Virus record (IMG/VR): IMGVR_UViG_3300037507_002920
Span: 43,217 to 107,216 of that record
Origin: a virus
Length of the DNA: 64,000 nt
Direction: 5' to 3' (one strand)
In this document: piece after piece, positions 34,389 through 43,191 of the stretch
Layout: each line of letters begins with the position of its first letter
Numbering within the stretch: position 1 is the first letter of the stretch
Translations under genes and position numbers: made by a program
Notes under the pieces: generated by a model
Told to the model about the DNA's origin: nothing
Databases searched by the model: none
The model's input: only the letters and a program-made list of their open reading frames with translations

Positions 34389-35610
34389 GTTCAGCGGAGT
34401 GGGGCCAAACAACCCATTTCGCAACTCTTTTTGTTGTTTCGAAACTTCTCCATAGTTTACAGTATCCATCTTTATCATTTTTCATATTTTTTATTTCATT
34501 TGGATTTGCATCCTGTCTAAAAATTTCATTACCCTCTTCATCTTCAAATGCGACCGCCCAAAAAGTATAATCATCATATGGAACATCGTGATATCCAATA
34601 TCAATACAATGTTTAAATCTAATTGAAAATGAGTTTTCATAATCCTCTTGATTTTCAATGACAGGGTTTGGTGGATATCTTTCGTCAAGAGTATATTGTT
34701 GAACGCCTCTTTTCTTAAAAGATATACCCGCATATTTTTCATAATCTTCTAATGTTCTATGTGAACCAAAACCATAATCACCCCAATTTATATTATTGTT
34801 ATCGATTTCCATTCCAAAAAGTTTTCTGTTTTTATAATAACAGTAATCATTTCTTTTTGGCCAATCTTTGTCATCATCCCATTGTTTTATTGAACCCCTT
34901 CGAGTATAATAATGCCAAATTATTGTTCTATGTAAATGAAATAAGTCATAACCCCACGTAAATGACCTAACAGCAACAGATATTTCTTCACCATGGAAGT
35001 AATATTCAGGGTCATGAGGAACTTCTATTGCGTGTTGACCTAACGTAAAACAAAAATGGGCAGAGTAAAATCTGGCACCAACCGGTTCTGTTCTTTCTTT
35101 ATAATCATCTATGGATGATGGTAAAAAATGGATATTTCCATCAGGACTGAATCTATCGAAATTCATTCTCCATGGAACACTTTCTCTACTACTATAATCC
35201 GAACCGGGTTCATAATGTGGAATATAACCAGTTAACATCGGTTTCGGGTAACCTTTTTCTTGCAACCTCGTTAATTCCAATTTTAATTCGGTGTCCCAAT
35301 TTTTTGTAAATCTGTGGTGGGAATCTAATTGAAGGGTGTATTTTTCATTATTATATTGTTGTTGAAGCAAGTTTCTCGCCCAACATACTCCCTTTGACCT
35401 TTTATAATTTATATCAATTATCTTAAATCTTGGGTCATTTTTATATTCATCCAAATTATCCCATTTATCTTCTTCTGAGTGTTGCCAAGCAATTGAAAAC
35501 ACCAAATTATCAGGGTTTTCCGCGTTATCCAAACAGTCTTTTAACGTGGGTAGAAGTTCGGGGTCTCTATATGATGCAATTTGTACGAAAATTTTTTCAT
35601 TATTTGACAT
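34354..35610 (-). CDS. GlcNAc-transferase-like glycosyltransferase (copy 2)
   Basis: This 418-residue protein starts IFVQIASYRDPELLPTLKDCL and has YTLQLDSHHRFTKNWD (acidic metal site), YYFHGEEISVAVRSFTWGYDLFHLH and the C-terminal HSAEHGWGERLE shared with copy 1. It is the first gene of the minus-strand glycan locus. The family is PF11397-like by eye. The two copies may add sugars to the same or different acceptors. Confidence 0.75.
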   Translation of the reverse strand: MSNNEKIFVQIASYRDPELLPTLKDCLDNAENPDNLVFSIAWQHSEEDKWDNLDEYKNDPRFKIIDINYKRSKGVCWARNLLQQQYNNEKYTLQLDSHHRFTKNWDTELKLELTRLQEKGYPKPMLTGYIPHYEPGSDYSSRESVPWRMNFDRFSPDGNIHFLPSSIDDYKERTEPVGARFYSAHFCFTLGQHAIEVPHDPEYYFHGEEISVAVRSFTWGYDLFHLHRTIIWHYYTRRGSIKQWDDDKDWPKRNDYCYYKNRKLFGMEIDNNNINWGDYGFGSHRTLEDYEKYAGISFKKRGVQQYTLDERYPPNPVIENQEDYENSFSIRFKHCIDIGYHDVPYDDYTFWAVAFEDEEGNEIFRQDANPNEIKNMKNDKDGYCKLWRSFETTKRVAKWVVWPHSAEHGWGERLEGKL

Positions 35611-35708
35611 AGATATCTAATTTTAGAGAAAAAATATACATTAATATGAACATTGTAAAGTGAAATTTTGATTTATCAATCTTTATTTGTATACTTTATA
35701 AAAAGACC

Positions 35709-36062
35709 ATGAATAACTACCCCAAAATCGTAGTAGATAAAACAAATGAACTTGTTGAGGTACTTGTAGATATCAATTTTTTCGAGGAAAATGAACTTGA
35801 AATTGATTCTTCAATTATTGATTTAATATGTAAAAAATTGGTAATAAAGTTTATCGACGGACAATTATCCGAGGATGAGTATGTTTACGATTCCTTTTCA
35901 GAAGAAGAGGTCTCAAATTTACTGAACGAAATAATTGTTTTGGGTACTCTAAATTCTCTAAAAGAAAAAGGAATTATAGATTCAATAGAAAATGAGAACA
36001 ATGAAGAAATGTTCTTTCTTACAAAAGAAGGAAAAGATTTAGCAAGTAAAATTATTAAATAA
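35709..36062 (+). CDS. Hypothetical acidic protein
   Basis: This 117-residue, very acidic protein ends MFFLTKEGKDLASKIIK, which resembles the end of a winged-helix domain. A possible promoter (TTG at 35668, TACTTTA at 35692) precedes it. It converges with the gene at 36064 with a 1-nt gap. No clear function. Confidence 0.6.
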   Translation: MNNYPKIVVDKTNELVEVLVDINFFEENELEIDSSIIDLICKKLVIKFIDGQLSEDEYVYDSFSEEEVSNLLNEIIVLGTLNSLKEKGIIDSIENENNEEMFFLTKEGKDLASKIIK

Positions 36063-36063
36063 A

Positions 36064-36396
36064 TTACTTGTTTGTTTTCTCATCAACTGATTGTTGATGA
36101 TTGATTTTTTTATGATTTTTAACTTTAACTTTCAAAGTTTTTAAGGTATTGTGAGATTCAACCAAATTGGTGTATATGGATTTTAATCGGCCGTTTGTTA
36201 ATGTTTTTAATCCGTCAGGGATTGCGTCCTCAAATTTTCTAAACTCTTTTATTGTTTCCAATATTTGGGATTCCAACTCGTCCATTTTAAATTGTACACG
36301 ATTATAATCCGTTCTACTTACTTTGGATGTCTCCTCCAATAAAATATTATTTAAAATTCTTAATACCGTTTTTTCTTCAATTTCTTTGTTCACCAT
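36064..36396 (-). CDS. Hypothetical coiled-coil protein
   Basis: This 110-residue, mostly helical protein is rich in Lys, Glu and Leu (FKMDELESQILETIKEFRKF). It has no membrane segment or enzyme motif. It lies alone on the minus strand between plus-strand genes. Confidence 0.6.
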   Translation of the reverse strand: MVNKEIEEKTVLRILNNILLEETSKVSRTDYNRVQFKMDELESQILETIKEFRKFEDAIPDGLKTLTNGRLKSIYTNLVESHNTLKTLKVKVKNHKKINHQQSVDEKTNK

Positions 36397-36423
36397 ACCA
36401 GATAAATATTTTGACTTTTTAGT

Positions 36424-36454
36424 TTGGTAAATTATTAATCTTTTTTTATATTTT
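36424..36454 (+). promoter_or_regulatory. Possible promoter of the IMPDH/GMPR gene
   Basis: TTG at 36424-36426 and TATATTTT at 36447-36454, spaced 20 nt, lie 15 nt before the ATG at 36469. Confidence 0.4.
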
Positions 36455-36468
36455 AAAAAAAAACAAAA

Positions 36469-37530
36469 ATGAAATTATTCGATTTTGATGACATATTAAT
36501 TTGTCCAACAAGATTTTCAGACATTCGCTCAAGAAGTGAGATAAACGTAAGATATGTTGATGGTATGTTGCCATTAATGACTGCACCAATGGACACGGTT
36601 ATCAGTTTAGATAATTTCCATTATTTTAAAGACCAAGGAATCGTACCCGTGATTCCCAGAATCGAACATCCAGACAAAGATTGGTGGGATAATGATAGAT
36701 TTTTTTCATATGGGATTGAAGATTTTGAAAGAATATTTCTTGACAATACCGTGTCGTCAATTAATGGAAAACCAATTTTGGTTCTTATTGATATTGCAAA
36801 CGGACACATGAAAGATTTATACAATATTTCTATTGATGCAAAAAATAAATACGGTGACCAAATGAAACTTATGGTTGGAAACATCGCTAACCCCGATACT
36901 TACTTTGAATATGTCAAATCAAATTCCATCGATTATATTCGAATCGGGATTGGAAATGGTAACGGATGTTTAACCACGGTTCAAACGGGTATTGGTTATC
37001 CAATGGCATCGTTGATTGAAGAATGTAGACGGATTAAATTAAAATATGGTAAATCAAACTCATCAAAAATTGTTGCTGACGGTGGATTTAAAAAATATTC
37101 TGATATTATAAAAGCGTTAGCTATTGGTGCTGATTTTGTGATGTTGGGGTCCATCTTAAATAAATGTTTAGAAAGTGCTGGCGAAACAAGAAAACACAGA
37201 GATTCTACTCTTGGTGGATATGAACTTATAAACCAATTTTCTCAAGAAACTAAAAGAATGTTTGATGTTGATATACCGTTATTTAAAACATTTAGGGGGA
37301 TGTCAACCAAAGAAGTTCAAATGGGTTGGGGAAAAAAGACACTAACAACTTCAGAGGGTATTGTTAAAGAACAAATGGTTGAGTATACCGTAGAAGGGTG
37401 GGTCGATAATTTTCAATCGTATTTGAAGTCAGCAATGAGTTACACCGGAAAAAAAGAACTCCACCAGTTCATAGGTGGAGTTGAATACAATCACATTACC
37501 GAAAACGCGTTTAGAAGATTTGATAAGTAG
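36469..37530 (+). CDS. IMP dehydrogenase / GMP reductase family enzyme
   Basis: This 353-residue TIM-barrel protein has LMTAPMDTVISLDNF, MVGNIANPDTYFEYVK, GIGNGNGCLTT with the catalytic Cys at 167, VADGGFKKYSDIIKALAIGADFVMLGSIL and a flap (FRGMSTKEVQ). There is no CBS insert, as in GMP reductase, and the length suits GuaC, but IMPDH cannot be excluded from sequence alone. It would shift the guanine/adenine nucleotide balance during infection. Confidence 0.85.
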   Translation: MKLFDFDDILICPTRFSDIRSRSEINVRYVDGMLPLMTAPMDTVISLDNFHYFKDQGIVPVIPRIEHPDKDWWDNDRFFSYGIEDFERIFLDNTVSSINGKPILVLIDIANGHMKDLYNISIDAKNKYGDQMKLMVGNIANPDTYFEYVKSNSIDYIRIGIGNGNGCLTTVQTGIGYPMASLIEECRRIKLKYGKSNSSKIVADGGFKKYSDIIKALAIGADFVMLGSILNKCLESAGETRKHRDSTLGGYELINQFSQETKRMFDVDIPLFKTFRGMSTKEVQMGWGKKTLTTSEGIVKEQMVEYTVEGWVDNFQSYLKSAMSYTGKKELHQFIGGVEYNHITENAFRRFDK

Positions 37531-37764
37531 TTACTCTACTCTAAATTCTTTATCTTCCTGACTATCAATTGCATTGTCTCTTTTCATACCTTCTTTAATG
37601 TAGGTACGAATAAGTTTTGACACGGTTATATTTTTTTTATCAGCGACTTTTTCAATTTCTCGAAAGTACGCTGGTACCACTCTAAAGGATAACATCCTAA
37701 CCAATTGTTTTGACTTTGGTGTATTTGGTGTTTCAAATCCTTCTTTAAATTCATTATCCTTCAT
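37531..37764 (-). CDS. Small ribbon-helix-helix-like regulator
   Basis: This 77-residue protein has MLSFRVVPAYFREIEKVADKK followed by NITVSKLIRTYIKEGM, a strand plus two helices as in MetJ/Arc-type DNA-binding proteins. It converges on the IMPDH/GMPR gene with no gap. It may repress nearby promoters. Confidence 0.65.
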   Translation of the reverse strand: MKDNEFKEGFETPNTPKSKQLVRMLSFRVVPAYFREIEKVADKKNITVSKLIRTYIKEGMKRDNAIDSQEDKEFRVE

Positions 37765-37789
37765 ACAATTAAACTTTTTTTATAAATAT

Positions 37790-37820
37790 TTGGAAATTCT
37801 CTTTTTTTTCGTTATGTTTT
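37790..37820 (+). promoter_or_regulatory. Possible promoter of the DUF1599 gene
   Basis: TTG (37790-37792) and TATGTTTT (37813-37820) are spaced 20 nt and lie 20 nt before the ATG at 37841. Confidence 0.4.
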
Positions 37821-37840
37821 AAATAAAAAAAATAAATATC

Positions 37841-38200
37841 ATGTCAGTAGAAAAACCACAACAAATTAGTGCAGTTAAAGAATGTGAGGAACGTTATCCT
37901 GAAACAACTTATGAATTTAAAAAAATTTTAAAAGAACAATACGAGTTGTTCTGTAAAAAACAATTAAACTATGGTCCCGATAATATTTCGGTCGGTACTA
38001 GATTAGAAACTGAAGAAGAATTGAGACTATCTCAAACGGGTATTTGGTTTAGAATGAATGATAAAATTCAACGTTTAAAACAATTGGTTTTATTGGGGAA
38101 ACAAGACAATGTTGGTGAGAGTGTTATTGACACTTATTCCGACTTATCGGTTTATGCTATTATTTCCCAAATTGTTGCCAAAGGAAAATGGGCGAAATAA
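37841..38200 (+). CDS. DUF1599/Nmad1-like protein
   Basis: This 119-residue helical protein carries KKQLNYGPDNIS, TGIWFRMNDKIQRLKQLVLL and ESVIDTYSDLSVYAIISQIV, matching the DUF1599 (nucleotide modification associated domain 1) family, which occurs in phages with modified DNA and has an MazG-like helical look. A nucleotide-pool role is inferred. Confidence 0.72.
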   Translation: MSVEKPQQISAVKECEERYPETTYEFKKILKEQYELFCKKQLNYGPDNISVGTRLETEEELRLSQTGIWFRMNDKIQRLKQLVLLGKQDNVGESVIDTYSDLSVYAIISQIVAKGKWAK

Positions 38201-38221
38201 ATAATATAAAACAAAATATTT

Positions 38222-38623
38222 ATGTTTAAACGAGAAAACATAATGAAAATAAATTTAACCAATAACTGGGTTGCTCAGTTTATAGACAATATCGGCAAAA
38301 GTGTATTAAGCAACATAGAAACGGATAAGTATTTCTCACTTAATAGTGAGAAAAAAATGGTCACACAATATCTTGTTTTTAAGATAATACTTAAAAATGT
38401 TAGTTTAAAAATAAAAGATTTTAACGAGTCTGTTCCCATTATCATAAACTTTCTTTTGAAAAGAAGTGAAGAAAATGAAAATTATGAATTTGCGGAAATC
38501 ATAAAAGACATCAAATTAAATTATGACAAACTCGTAGAAATGAATACCGCATCAATTAAACCAAACACCACCACAAAAAGAACCATTACGGTAACCAATA
38601 AATCGAACGAAAATAAAGATTAG
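38222..38623 (+). CDS. Hypothetical protein
   Basis: This 133-residue protein (or 126 from the ATG at 38243) has a helical body and a Thr/Asn/Lys-rich tail (TTTKRTITVTNKS). It follows the DUF1599 gene by 21 nt and overlaps the convergent gene at 38620 by 4 nt. Not recognised. Confidence 0.6.
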   Translation: MFKRENIMKINLTNNWVAQFIDNIGKSVLSNIETDKYFSLNSEKKMVTQYLVFKIILKNVSLKIKDFNESVPIIINFLLKRSEENENYEFAEIIKDIKLNYDKLVEMNTASIKPNTTTKRTITVTNKSNENKD

Positions 38624-38826
38624 TCAATAATTTCAGCGTCCTTTATTTCCTTTAGAAATAAATAATAGCTTTCGTTTGTTTGTCTTGAATTTTGTCTGAC
38701 AACTGTATCTATTTTCCAAATAGATTTTAATTCATTTATTGAGTCTTGAGATATATGAGATTCTTTTACTCTTCTATCAATATAGAATAATTTGTTTTGG
38801 AAATTAAACAGTTCTTTACAAAGCAT
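38620..38826 (-). CDS. Hypothetical small protein
   Basis: This 68-residue charged protein (MLCKELFNFQNKLFYIDRRV) fills the space between two clear genes and is spaced 1 nt from the nuclease gene upstream. No family recognised. Confidence 0.5.
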   Translation of the reverse strand: MLCKELFNFQNKLFYIDRRVKESHISQDSINELKSIWKIDTVVRQNSRQTNESYYLFLKEIKDAEIID

Positions 38827-38827
38827 A

Positions 38828-39433
38828 TTAATGTTTACAATTTATTTGATGTTCCGCCCATTTTTTTGTTGGTTTAACATTTTCAAATTTGTAACATTTC
38901 CAAGAGGTGGATTTGGTAAAATTGATGTGTTTCACAAGAAAAGTTGGTACGGTTGCACCTGTAGCTAATTTCTGTGATTTTTCATCAAAAATCAAGTCTA
39001 TTTTAATTACCAAATTTTCTTTATCGTCCCAAACCCTTTCTTGTTCTTCAAGAAGTCTCCATTCTCCTCTATTTAAATCTTGATTTTGTAATGCACAATT
39101 TAAATATGAAAATGTTTGTTTTAAGTTTTCCATATTATCAGAAAAACTAGCGGCTGGTGCTAAATGACCTTTGTCCCATTGATTATTTTTATAATCAAAA
39201 TTATCTGATGTTTTTATATTTGGTTCAGTGTAAAAATCCATAGAACCTCTATTAACAGTTGTGGGTCTATTTTTTGAGTGATATATCAACCATATGGGTT
39301 GTTCTAATTTTTGGGAGTAGTGTACCTCAAAAACGTTGTTTTTTACATGTACTTCGTCTTTATTTGCTTGTAGAGATGTGGTTAAAAAAAGAACCACAAA
39401 TAGAAAAATCGGGTTTAAAAGTTTTTTTATCAT
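38828..39433 (-). CDS. Secreted DNA/RNA non-specific endonuclease
   Basis: This 201-residue protein has a signal peptide (LNPIFLFVVLFLTTSLQA), then the NUC1 active site with D87-K-G-H90 in WDKGHLAPAASF (family consensus DRGH) and the Mg-binding Asn region LNCALQNQDLNRGEW. Such nucleases cut DNA and RNA outside the cytoplasm. A secreted nuclease in a lytic phage could degrade DNA of competing phages or in the environment. Its ATG overlaps the P-loop gene's stop. Confidence 0.8.
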   Translation of the reverse strand: MIKKLLNPIFLFVVLFLTTSLQANKDEVHVKNNVFEVHYSQKLEQPIWLIYHSKNRPTTVNRGSMDFYTEPNIKTSDNFDYKNNQWDKGHLAPAASFSDNMENLKQTFSYLNCALQNQDLNRGEWRLLEEQERVWDDKENLVIKIDLIFDEKSQKLATGATVPTFLVKHINFTKSTSWKCYKFENVKPTKKWAEHQINCKH

Positions 39434-39984
39434 AAATTGTTTTCTTGTATGTAATTAAATATCTGAATAGCAGTATTTGGACATACAGGAAACTCAATAA
39501 ATGAAATGTTGTGTGATTCTAAACTCGTTTTAATTGTGTTATCGATTATTTTTGATTGTTCTAAATTTTGAAATCTACCATTTTGATTAAAAGAACTATC
39601 GTCTCTTTTTAGAAATATGTTTAAATTGTTATATTTTTTAAAAAGACTATAAATGAAATGGTCAAAGGATTCTCCATAAAAAATTCCAGGATATTCTGGT
39701 TTCTCGTTATAAATGTTTTTGTATACTGTACCTAATATAATTGGTGAATCCACTAATATATATTTTACCTTACCATATAATCGACTAATGTTTCTGTGTT
39801 GATTTGCAGTAATGAAAAATTGGTCTTTAATGGTTGAATAGTTTTCTTCCCATGCGATGATTTTTGGATATTCAAATGTTAATTCAACATCCATATGATT
39901 TTTCTTCATAAGGGTAAATAATTCAGCACTTTGCGTTGATTTTCCAATACCGGGTCCACCAAAAAAATTAATAATCAAACTCAT
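39430..39984 (-). CDS. P-loop kinase/ATPase
   Basis: This 184-residue protein starts SLIINFFGGPGIGKSTQSAEL with a Walker A motif at residues 9-17. ILVDSPIILG looks like a Walker B or DxP motif, and IFLKRDDSSFNQNGR fits an LID region. It resembles small nucleotide kinases, but the substrate is unknown. It is coupled to the secreted nuclease gene. Confidence 0.7.
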   Translation of the reverse strand: MSLIINFFGGPGIGKSTQSAELFTLMKKNHMDVELTFEYPKIIAWEENYSTIKDQFFITANQHRNISRLYGKVKYILVDSPIILGTVYKNIYNEKPEYPGIFYGESFDHFIYSLFKKYNNLNIFLKRDDSSFNQNGRFQNLEQSKIIDNTIKTSLESHNISFIEFPVCPNTAIQIFNYIQENNL

Positions 39985-40046
39985 TTATAAAATATAAAAA
40001 TAAAAAATCAATATAAAAACAACACCGAGAAAAAAACGGTAAATGT

Positions 40047-40613
40047 TTAACAATTTTTTGTTACTGAATCGAAAATAAAAATAATTTCATTCAATGAATC
40101 ATAAGAAAAACATTCTGAATAACCAGAAAAATTTTCCATTAATGGTTTAAATTTTTTTATGTTATATTTTTGTTTTAACTTATTTTTTATTGTTTCTTCC
40201 AATTTTTCCGCGTCTTTTGTATGAATTCTACGTAAAATTGATTCGACTTGATAACCTTCGTACCCATATACTTTACTAAAACGTCTAAAAATGTATTTTT
40301 TTGATGTTATTCCAACCTTTACAAAAATATTACCGGTTTTTTCTTCTTTTATTATCACCAAATACAAAGATTTAGGTACGCTTTGAATTTTTTTTTCTCT
40401 ATCTAATGAATATTTTTTGATTTTTTTTATTGCATATTTCTTAGCATCTTCTAATTTTAAAAATTCTTTTACTTCTCTATTTGGGTTTGGAAAATGTTTT
40501 TTATATTTAATTGAATAAATGGTTTTACCATTATCTATAACAAAAACTTTACTTTTTTCTTTGGTTTTTTCATAAATTGAATAAAATCCAATTTTTAATA
40601 TTAACTTATCCAT
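40047..40613 (-). CDS. GIY-YIG/T5orf172-like nuclease
   Basis: This 188-residue basic protein has SLYLVIIKEEKTGNIFVKVGIT, then FRRFSKVYGYEGYQVESILRR, with a C-terminal Glu (DAEKLEETIKNKL) and FSGYSECF. This is the order of GIY-YIG-fold nucleases of the T5orf172 type. The leading GIY is degenerate (LYL..VGI). It could be a mobile-intron-like or DNA-processing nuclease. Confidence 0.6.
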   Translation of the reverse strand: MDKLILKIGFYSIYEKTKEKSKVFVIDNGKTIYSIKYKKHFPNPNREVKEFLKLEDAKKYAIKKIKKYSLDREKKIQSVPKSLYLVIIKEEKTGNIFVKVGITSKKYIFRRFSKVYGYEGYQVESILRRIHTKDAEKLEETIKNKLKQKYNIKKFKPLMENFSGYSECFSYDSLNEIIFIFDSVTKNC

Positions 40614-40687
40614 CTATAATATATACACGAATCGTTACAATACATAATTTTAATGTATTTATTATATAAATAATACAAATAAATAAT

Positions 40688-42307
40688 ATGAAATTTCAAG
40701 AACTTATATTTGGTGCACTAACTGAAGAAATTAAAAATAAAAAACTTTTAGACACTTTAATTCTCAAATGGAACGATGAATATAAAGAAATGAATCCAGG
40801 CGCAACTGAAATTCCACAAGAAGAGGTAAATAATGTTTATGATGGTTTTTTAAAAATTCAAGGAGGTTTAAGACCTGAGTTACCACAAGTTATAACTTTT
40901 TTAAACCATTTTGATGGTAGATTTGGTAGAACTTCGTTTGATGAACTGAATCTAAAAGATTTAACAAAATATACATACAAACAAATTAAATTTTTATTAG
41001 GTGAATATAATGAAGGTAATCCAGTAAATGTAAATGTGGATGTATTTAGTGGAAAAGATACCAAACCAACCCCCGAAAGGATAGAAGCCTCTAAAAAACT
41101 ATGGACCGGTGAAGATAATTTGATTTTTTCAGAAGGAGGTTTAAGAGTTTATGAACCTAAAAATCAACAAACGTCAATTAGGTATGGTTATTACTATCAT
41201 ACGATTTATAAACAAGCAATGGGGTATCCGCAAGATTATCCTGACACTAATATATCACCATGGTGTGTTACGTGGAGATTTGATGATATGGGAAAAACGA
41301 ATCAGTGGGTCTCTTATAGGAGTGCACAAAGAAGAACTTTTTATTTTGTAATTGATGAAAATAAAGACATCACCAACGAATATTTCATATCTACAATACA
41401 AAATGACCCTACTGTGAGCAGTGGTTTTAGAATAACATCGTTAAAAAATAATGGAGATAACGTAAAAACTTGGGATGACATTGCCCAAATTTATCCACAA
41501 TTAAAAAATCAAAAATCGTTATTTGTTTCCGTACCATACAAAGAAGAGGAAGAAGCGGTAAAAGATGAAATAGGTCGAATTAATGAAATAATTGGTCATG
41601 AATATGAATTTAGAAGACAACCTAGAAATATAAAAGAGAGGTTCATTGAACGAGGTGGGGTTTTAACAAAACCAGAATCTTGGCAATCCATGGATGAAAA
41701 TTTAAGAAATGTTTATATTATCCTACCTGGATTAAATAATAACAGTTTACTTGAACGTTTTTCTACAATGAATTTTGTCAAAGAAATAAAAAAGGTAGAA
41801 CGAACATGGAAATATTTAGACAAACAAATTAAAAGATTTAATACAAGGGGAGTTTCGTACTTGGTTGATAAATTATTTGAAAATGAATTTACAAATATAA
41901 GAGTAAGTATCGATAACCCAAGTATTTTTTTATATAAAAGTAAAAGGGATGATAAAGTTGGGATATTTGATACAAGAACATTCGATTGGTTGGAATTAGG
42001 CGGAAAAACATATAGTAACAAATATGATGATATGATAAAATCTGGTGATGGTGATGTGTATTTTGAAGAATCAACGGGTAATGTTTATATTGTTGAACCA
42101 TTTTGTCATGGTGGTAGGAATAATGATGAATCTGATGATTGTTTTTATGTTGTATATCCACAAGACAATCCAAAAGACGGTCACTTTATGTCAAATAAAA
42201 AGTTTATGGAACTTCAAAATATATTAGTTCCTGAAGAAGAGATGGCACAAAATAGAAGTGACAGTCCAAAAGACTATGCTGACATAAAAGAAAAATGGGG
42301 ACTTTAG
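40688..42307 (+). CDS. LTE-leader protein of unknown function (large)
   Basis: This 539-residue protein starts MKFQELIFGALTEE, with LTE at 11-13, very like the T4 internal protein leader MKTYQEFIAE. The body has SPWCVTWRFDDMGKTNQW followed by FYFVIDENKD, a pattern (WC-T, aromatic, FYxxID) also seen at 46507. It ends acidic and Gly/Asp-rich. A capsid-packaged protein is inferred; no enzyme call. Confidence 0.7.
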   Translation: MKFQELIFGALTEEIKNKKLLDTLILKWNDEYKEMNPGATEIPQEEVNNVYDGFLKIQGGLRPELPQVITFLNHFDGRFGRTSFDELNLKDLTKYTYKQIKFLLGEYNEGNPVNVNVDVFSGKDTKPTPERIEASKKLWTGEDNLIFSEGGLRVYEPKNQQTSIRYGYYYHTIYKQAMGYPQDYPDTNISPWCVTWRFDDMGKTNQWVSYRSAQRRTFYFVIDENKDITNEYFISTIQNDPTVSSGFRITSLKNNGDNVKTWDDIAQIYPQLKNQKSLFVSVPYKEEEEAVKDEIGRINEIIGHEYEFRRQPRNIKERFIERGGVLTKPESWQSMDENLRNVYIILPGLNNNSLLERFSTMNFVKEIKKVERTWKYLDKQIKRFNTRGVSYLVDKLFENEFTNIRVSIDNPSIFLYKSKRDDKVGIFDTRTFDWLELGGKTYSNKYDDMIKSGDGDVYFEESTGNVYIVEPFCHGGRNNDESDDCFYVVYPQDNPKDGHFMSNKKFMELQNILVPEEEMAQNRSDSPKDYADIKEKWGL

Positions 42308-42317
42308 TCCCCATTTT
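42292..42317. terminator. Bidirectional terminator between convergent genes
   Basis: AAAATGGGGACT and AGTCCCCATTTT form a 12-bp stem spanning the stop codons of the plus-strand gene and the minus-strand endolysin, with A and T runs on both sides. Confidence 0.8.
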
Positions 42318-43149
42318 ACATTAATAAAGAATAATATTCTTTAAAGTGTTTTATACGGTCGGTTAAACCAATAGTTCCTCCGTTAACACATTTTGTAACC
42401 GCAGTAACCGACGCATCTGTCGCGTCTTTACATTTAGGTAAACAACGTTGAAAAAACCACGCTGCTGACAACAACGCGTATTTGGTTGACACTAAATCAG
42501 GGTTTGACACCAAATCTTCATTTATGGCTTTACCAAACGCAACGTAATTGTCTTTTCCTGTCAATTGAATATAACCGCGGCCTCTAAATTTAAAACCTTC
42601 TTTTGTCGATTCAAGACCATTACCCATTCTACCACCGTAAACACGAGATGCAATTGCTTCGGGTTTTCTTTGATATTGTTCCGCCAATTGGTCTGTTGGA
42701 AAATATTTTGCAAAGATTCCTCTTAAACCTTTAGCAGAATAATTTAAATTTTCTTGTGTAACTTTAAACCCACCTGATTCATGACCACATTGTGATAAAA
42801 AATGTGCGAGTTTTAATGGTGTATCTATTTTAAACTTTTCAGCGGTTTCAGGAATCATAGCAATAACATTATCGGGTATGTGTCCTTTTAATTTTTCCAA
42901 TTTTAATCCACCAAGATTAGGGATTGGTGATGGTTCTGTTAGTACAGTTTTAATTTGTTGTTTTTCTTCACCAAACATTTTTGACCAAGTCCCATCACCA
43001 ACGATACCATCGGCAGTTAATCCTTTAGAGGCTTGCCAATTTTTTACCGCCATTTCTGTTCCTGAACCAAATACACCATCAGGTTTTAATCCTAATTTTG
43101 ATTGTAATTTTTTAACATCTTCACCGGTTGAACCTTTTTTCAATAACAT
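42316..43149 (-). CDS. Endolysin: PG_binding_1 + GH19 muramidase/chitinase-like
   Basis: This 277-residue protein has an N-terminal peptidoglycan-binding repeat at 1-58 (GSTGEDVKKLQSKLGLKPDGVFG) and a GH19 catalytic domain from about 95, with the general acid Glu124 in SQCGHESGGF, then FRGRGYIQLTGKDNY and AAWFFQRCLPKC. It would cut host peptidoglycan at lysis. There is no signal peptide, so it would rely on a holin such as the one at 54538. Confidence 0.9.
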   Translation of the reverse strand: MLLKKGSTGEDVKKLQSKLGLKPDGVFGSGTEMAVKNWQASKGLTADGIVGDGTWSKMFGEEKQQIKTVLTEPSPIPNLGGLKLEKLKGHIPDNVIAMIPETAEKFKIDTPLKLAHFLSQCGHESGGFKVTQENLNYSAKGLRGIFAKYFPTDQLAEQYQRKPEAIASRVYGGRMGNGLESTKEGFKFRGRGYIQLTGKDNYVAFGKAINEDLVSNPDLVSTKYALLSAAWFFQRCLPKCKDATDASVTAVTKCVNGGTIGLTDRIKHFKEYYSLLM

Positions 43150-43191
43150 TTTTTATATATTTTTAATATTTATTATTATACTATAAATACC

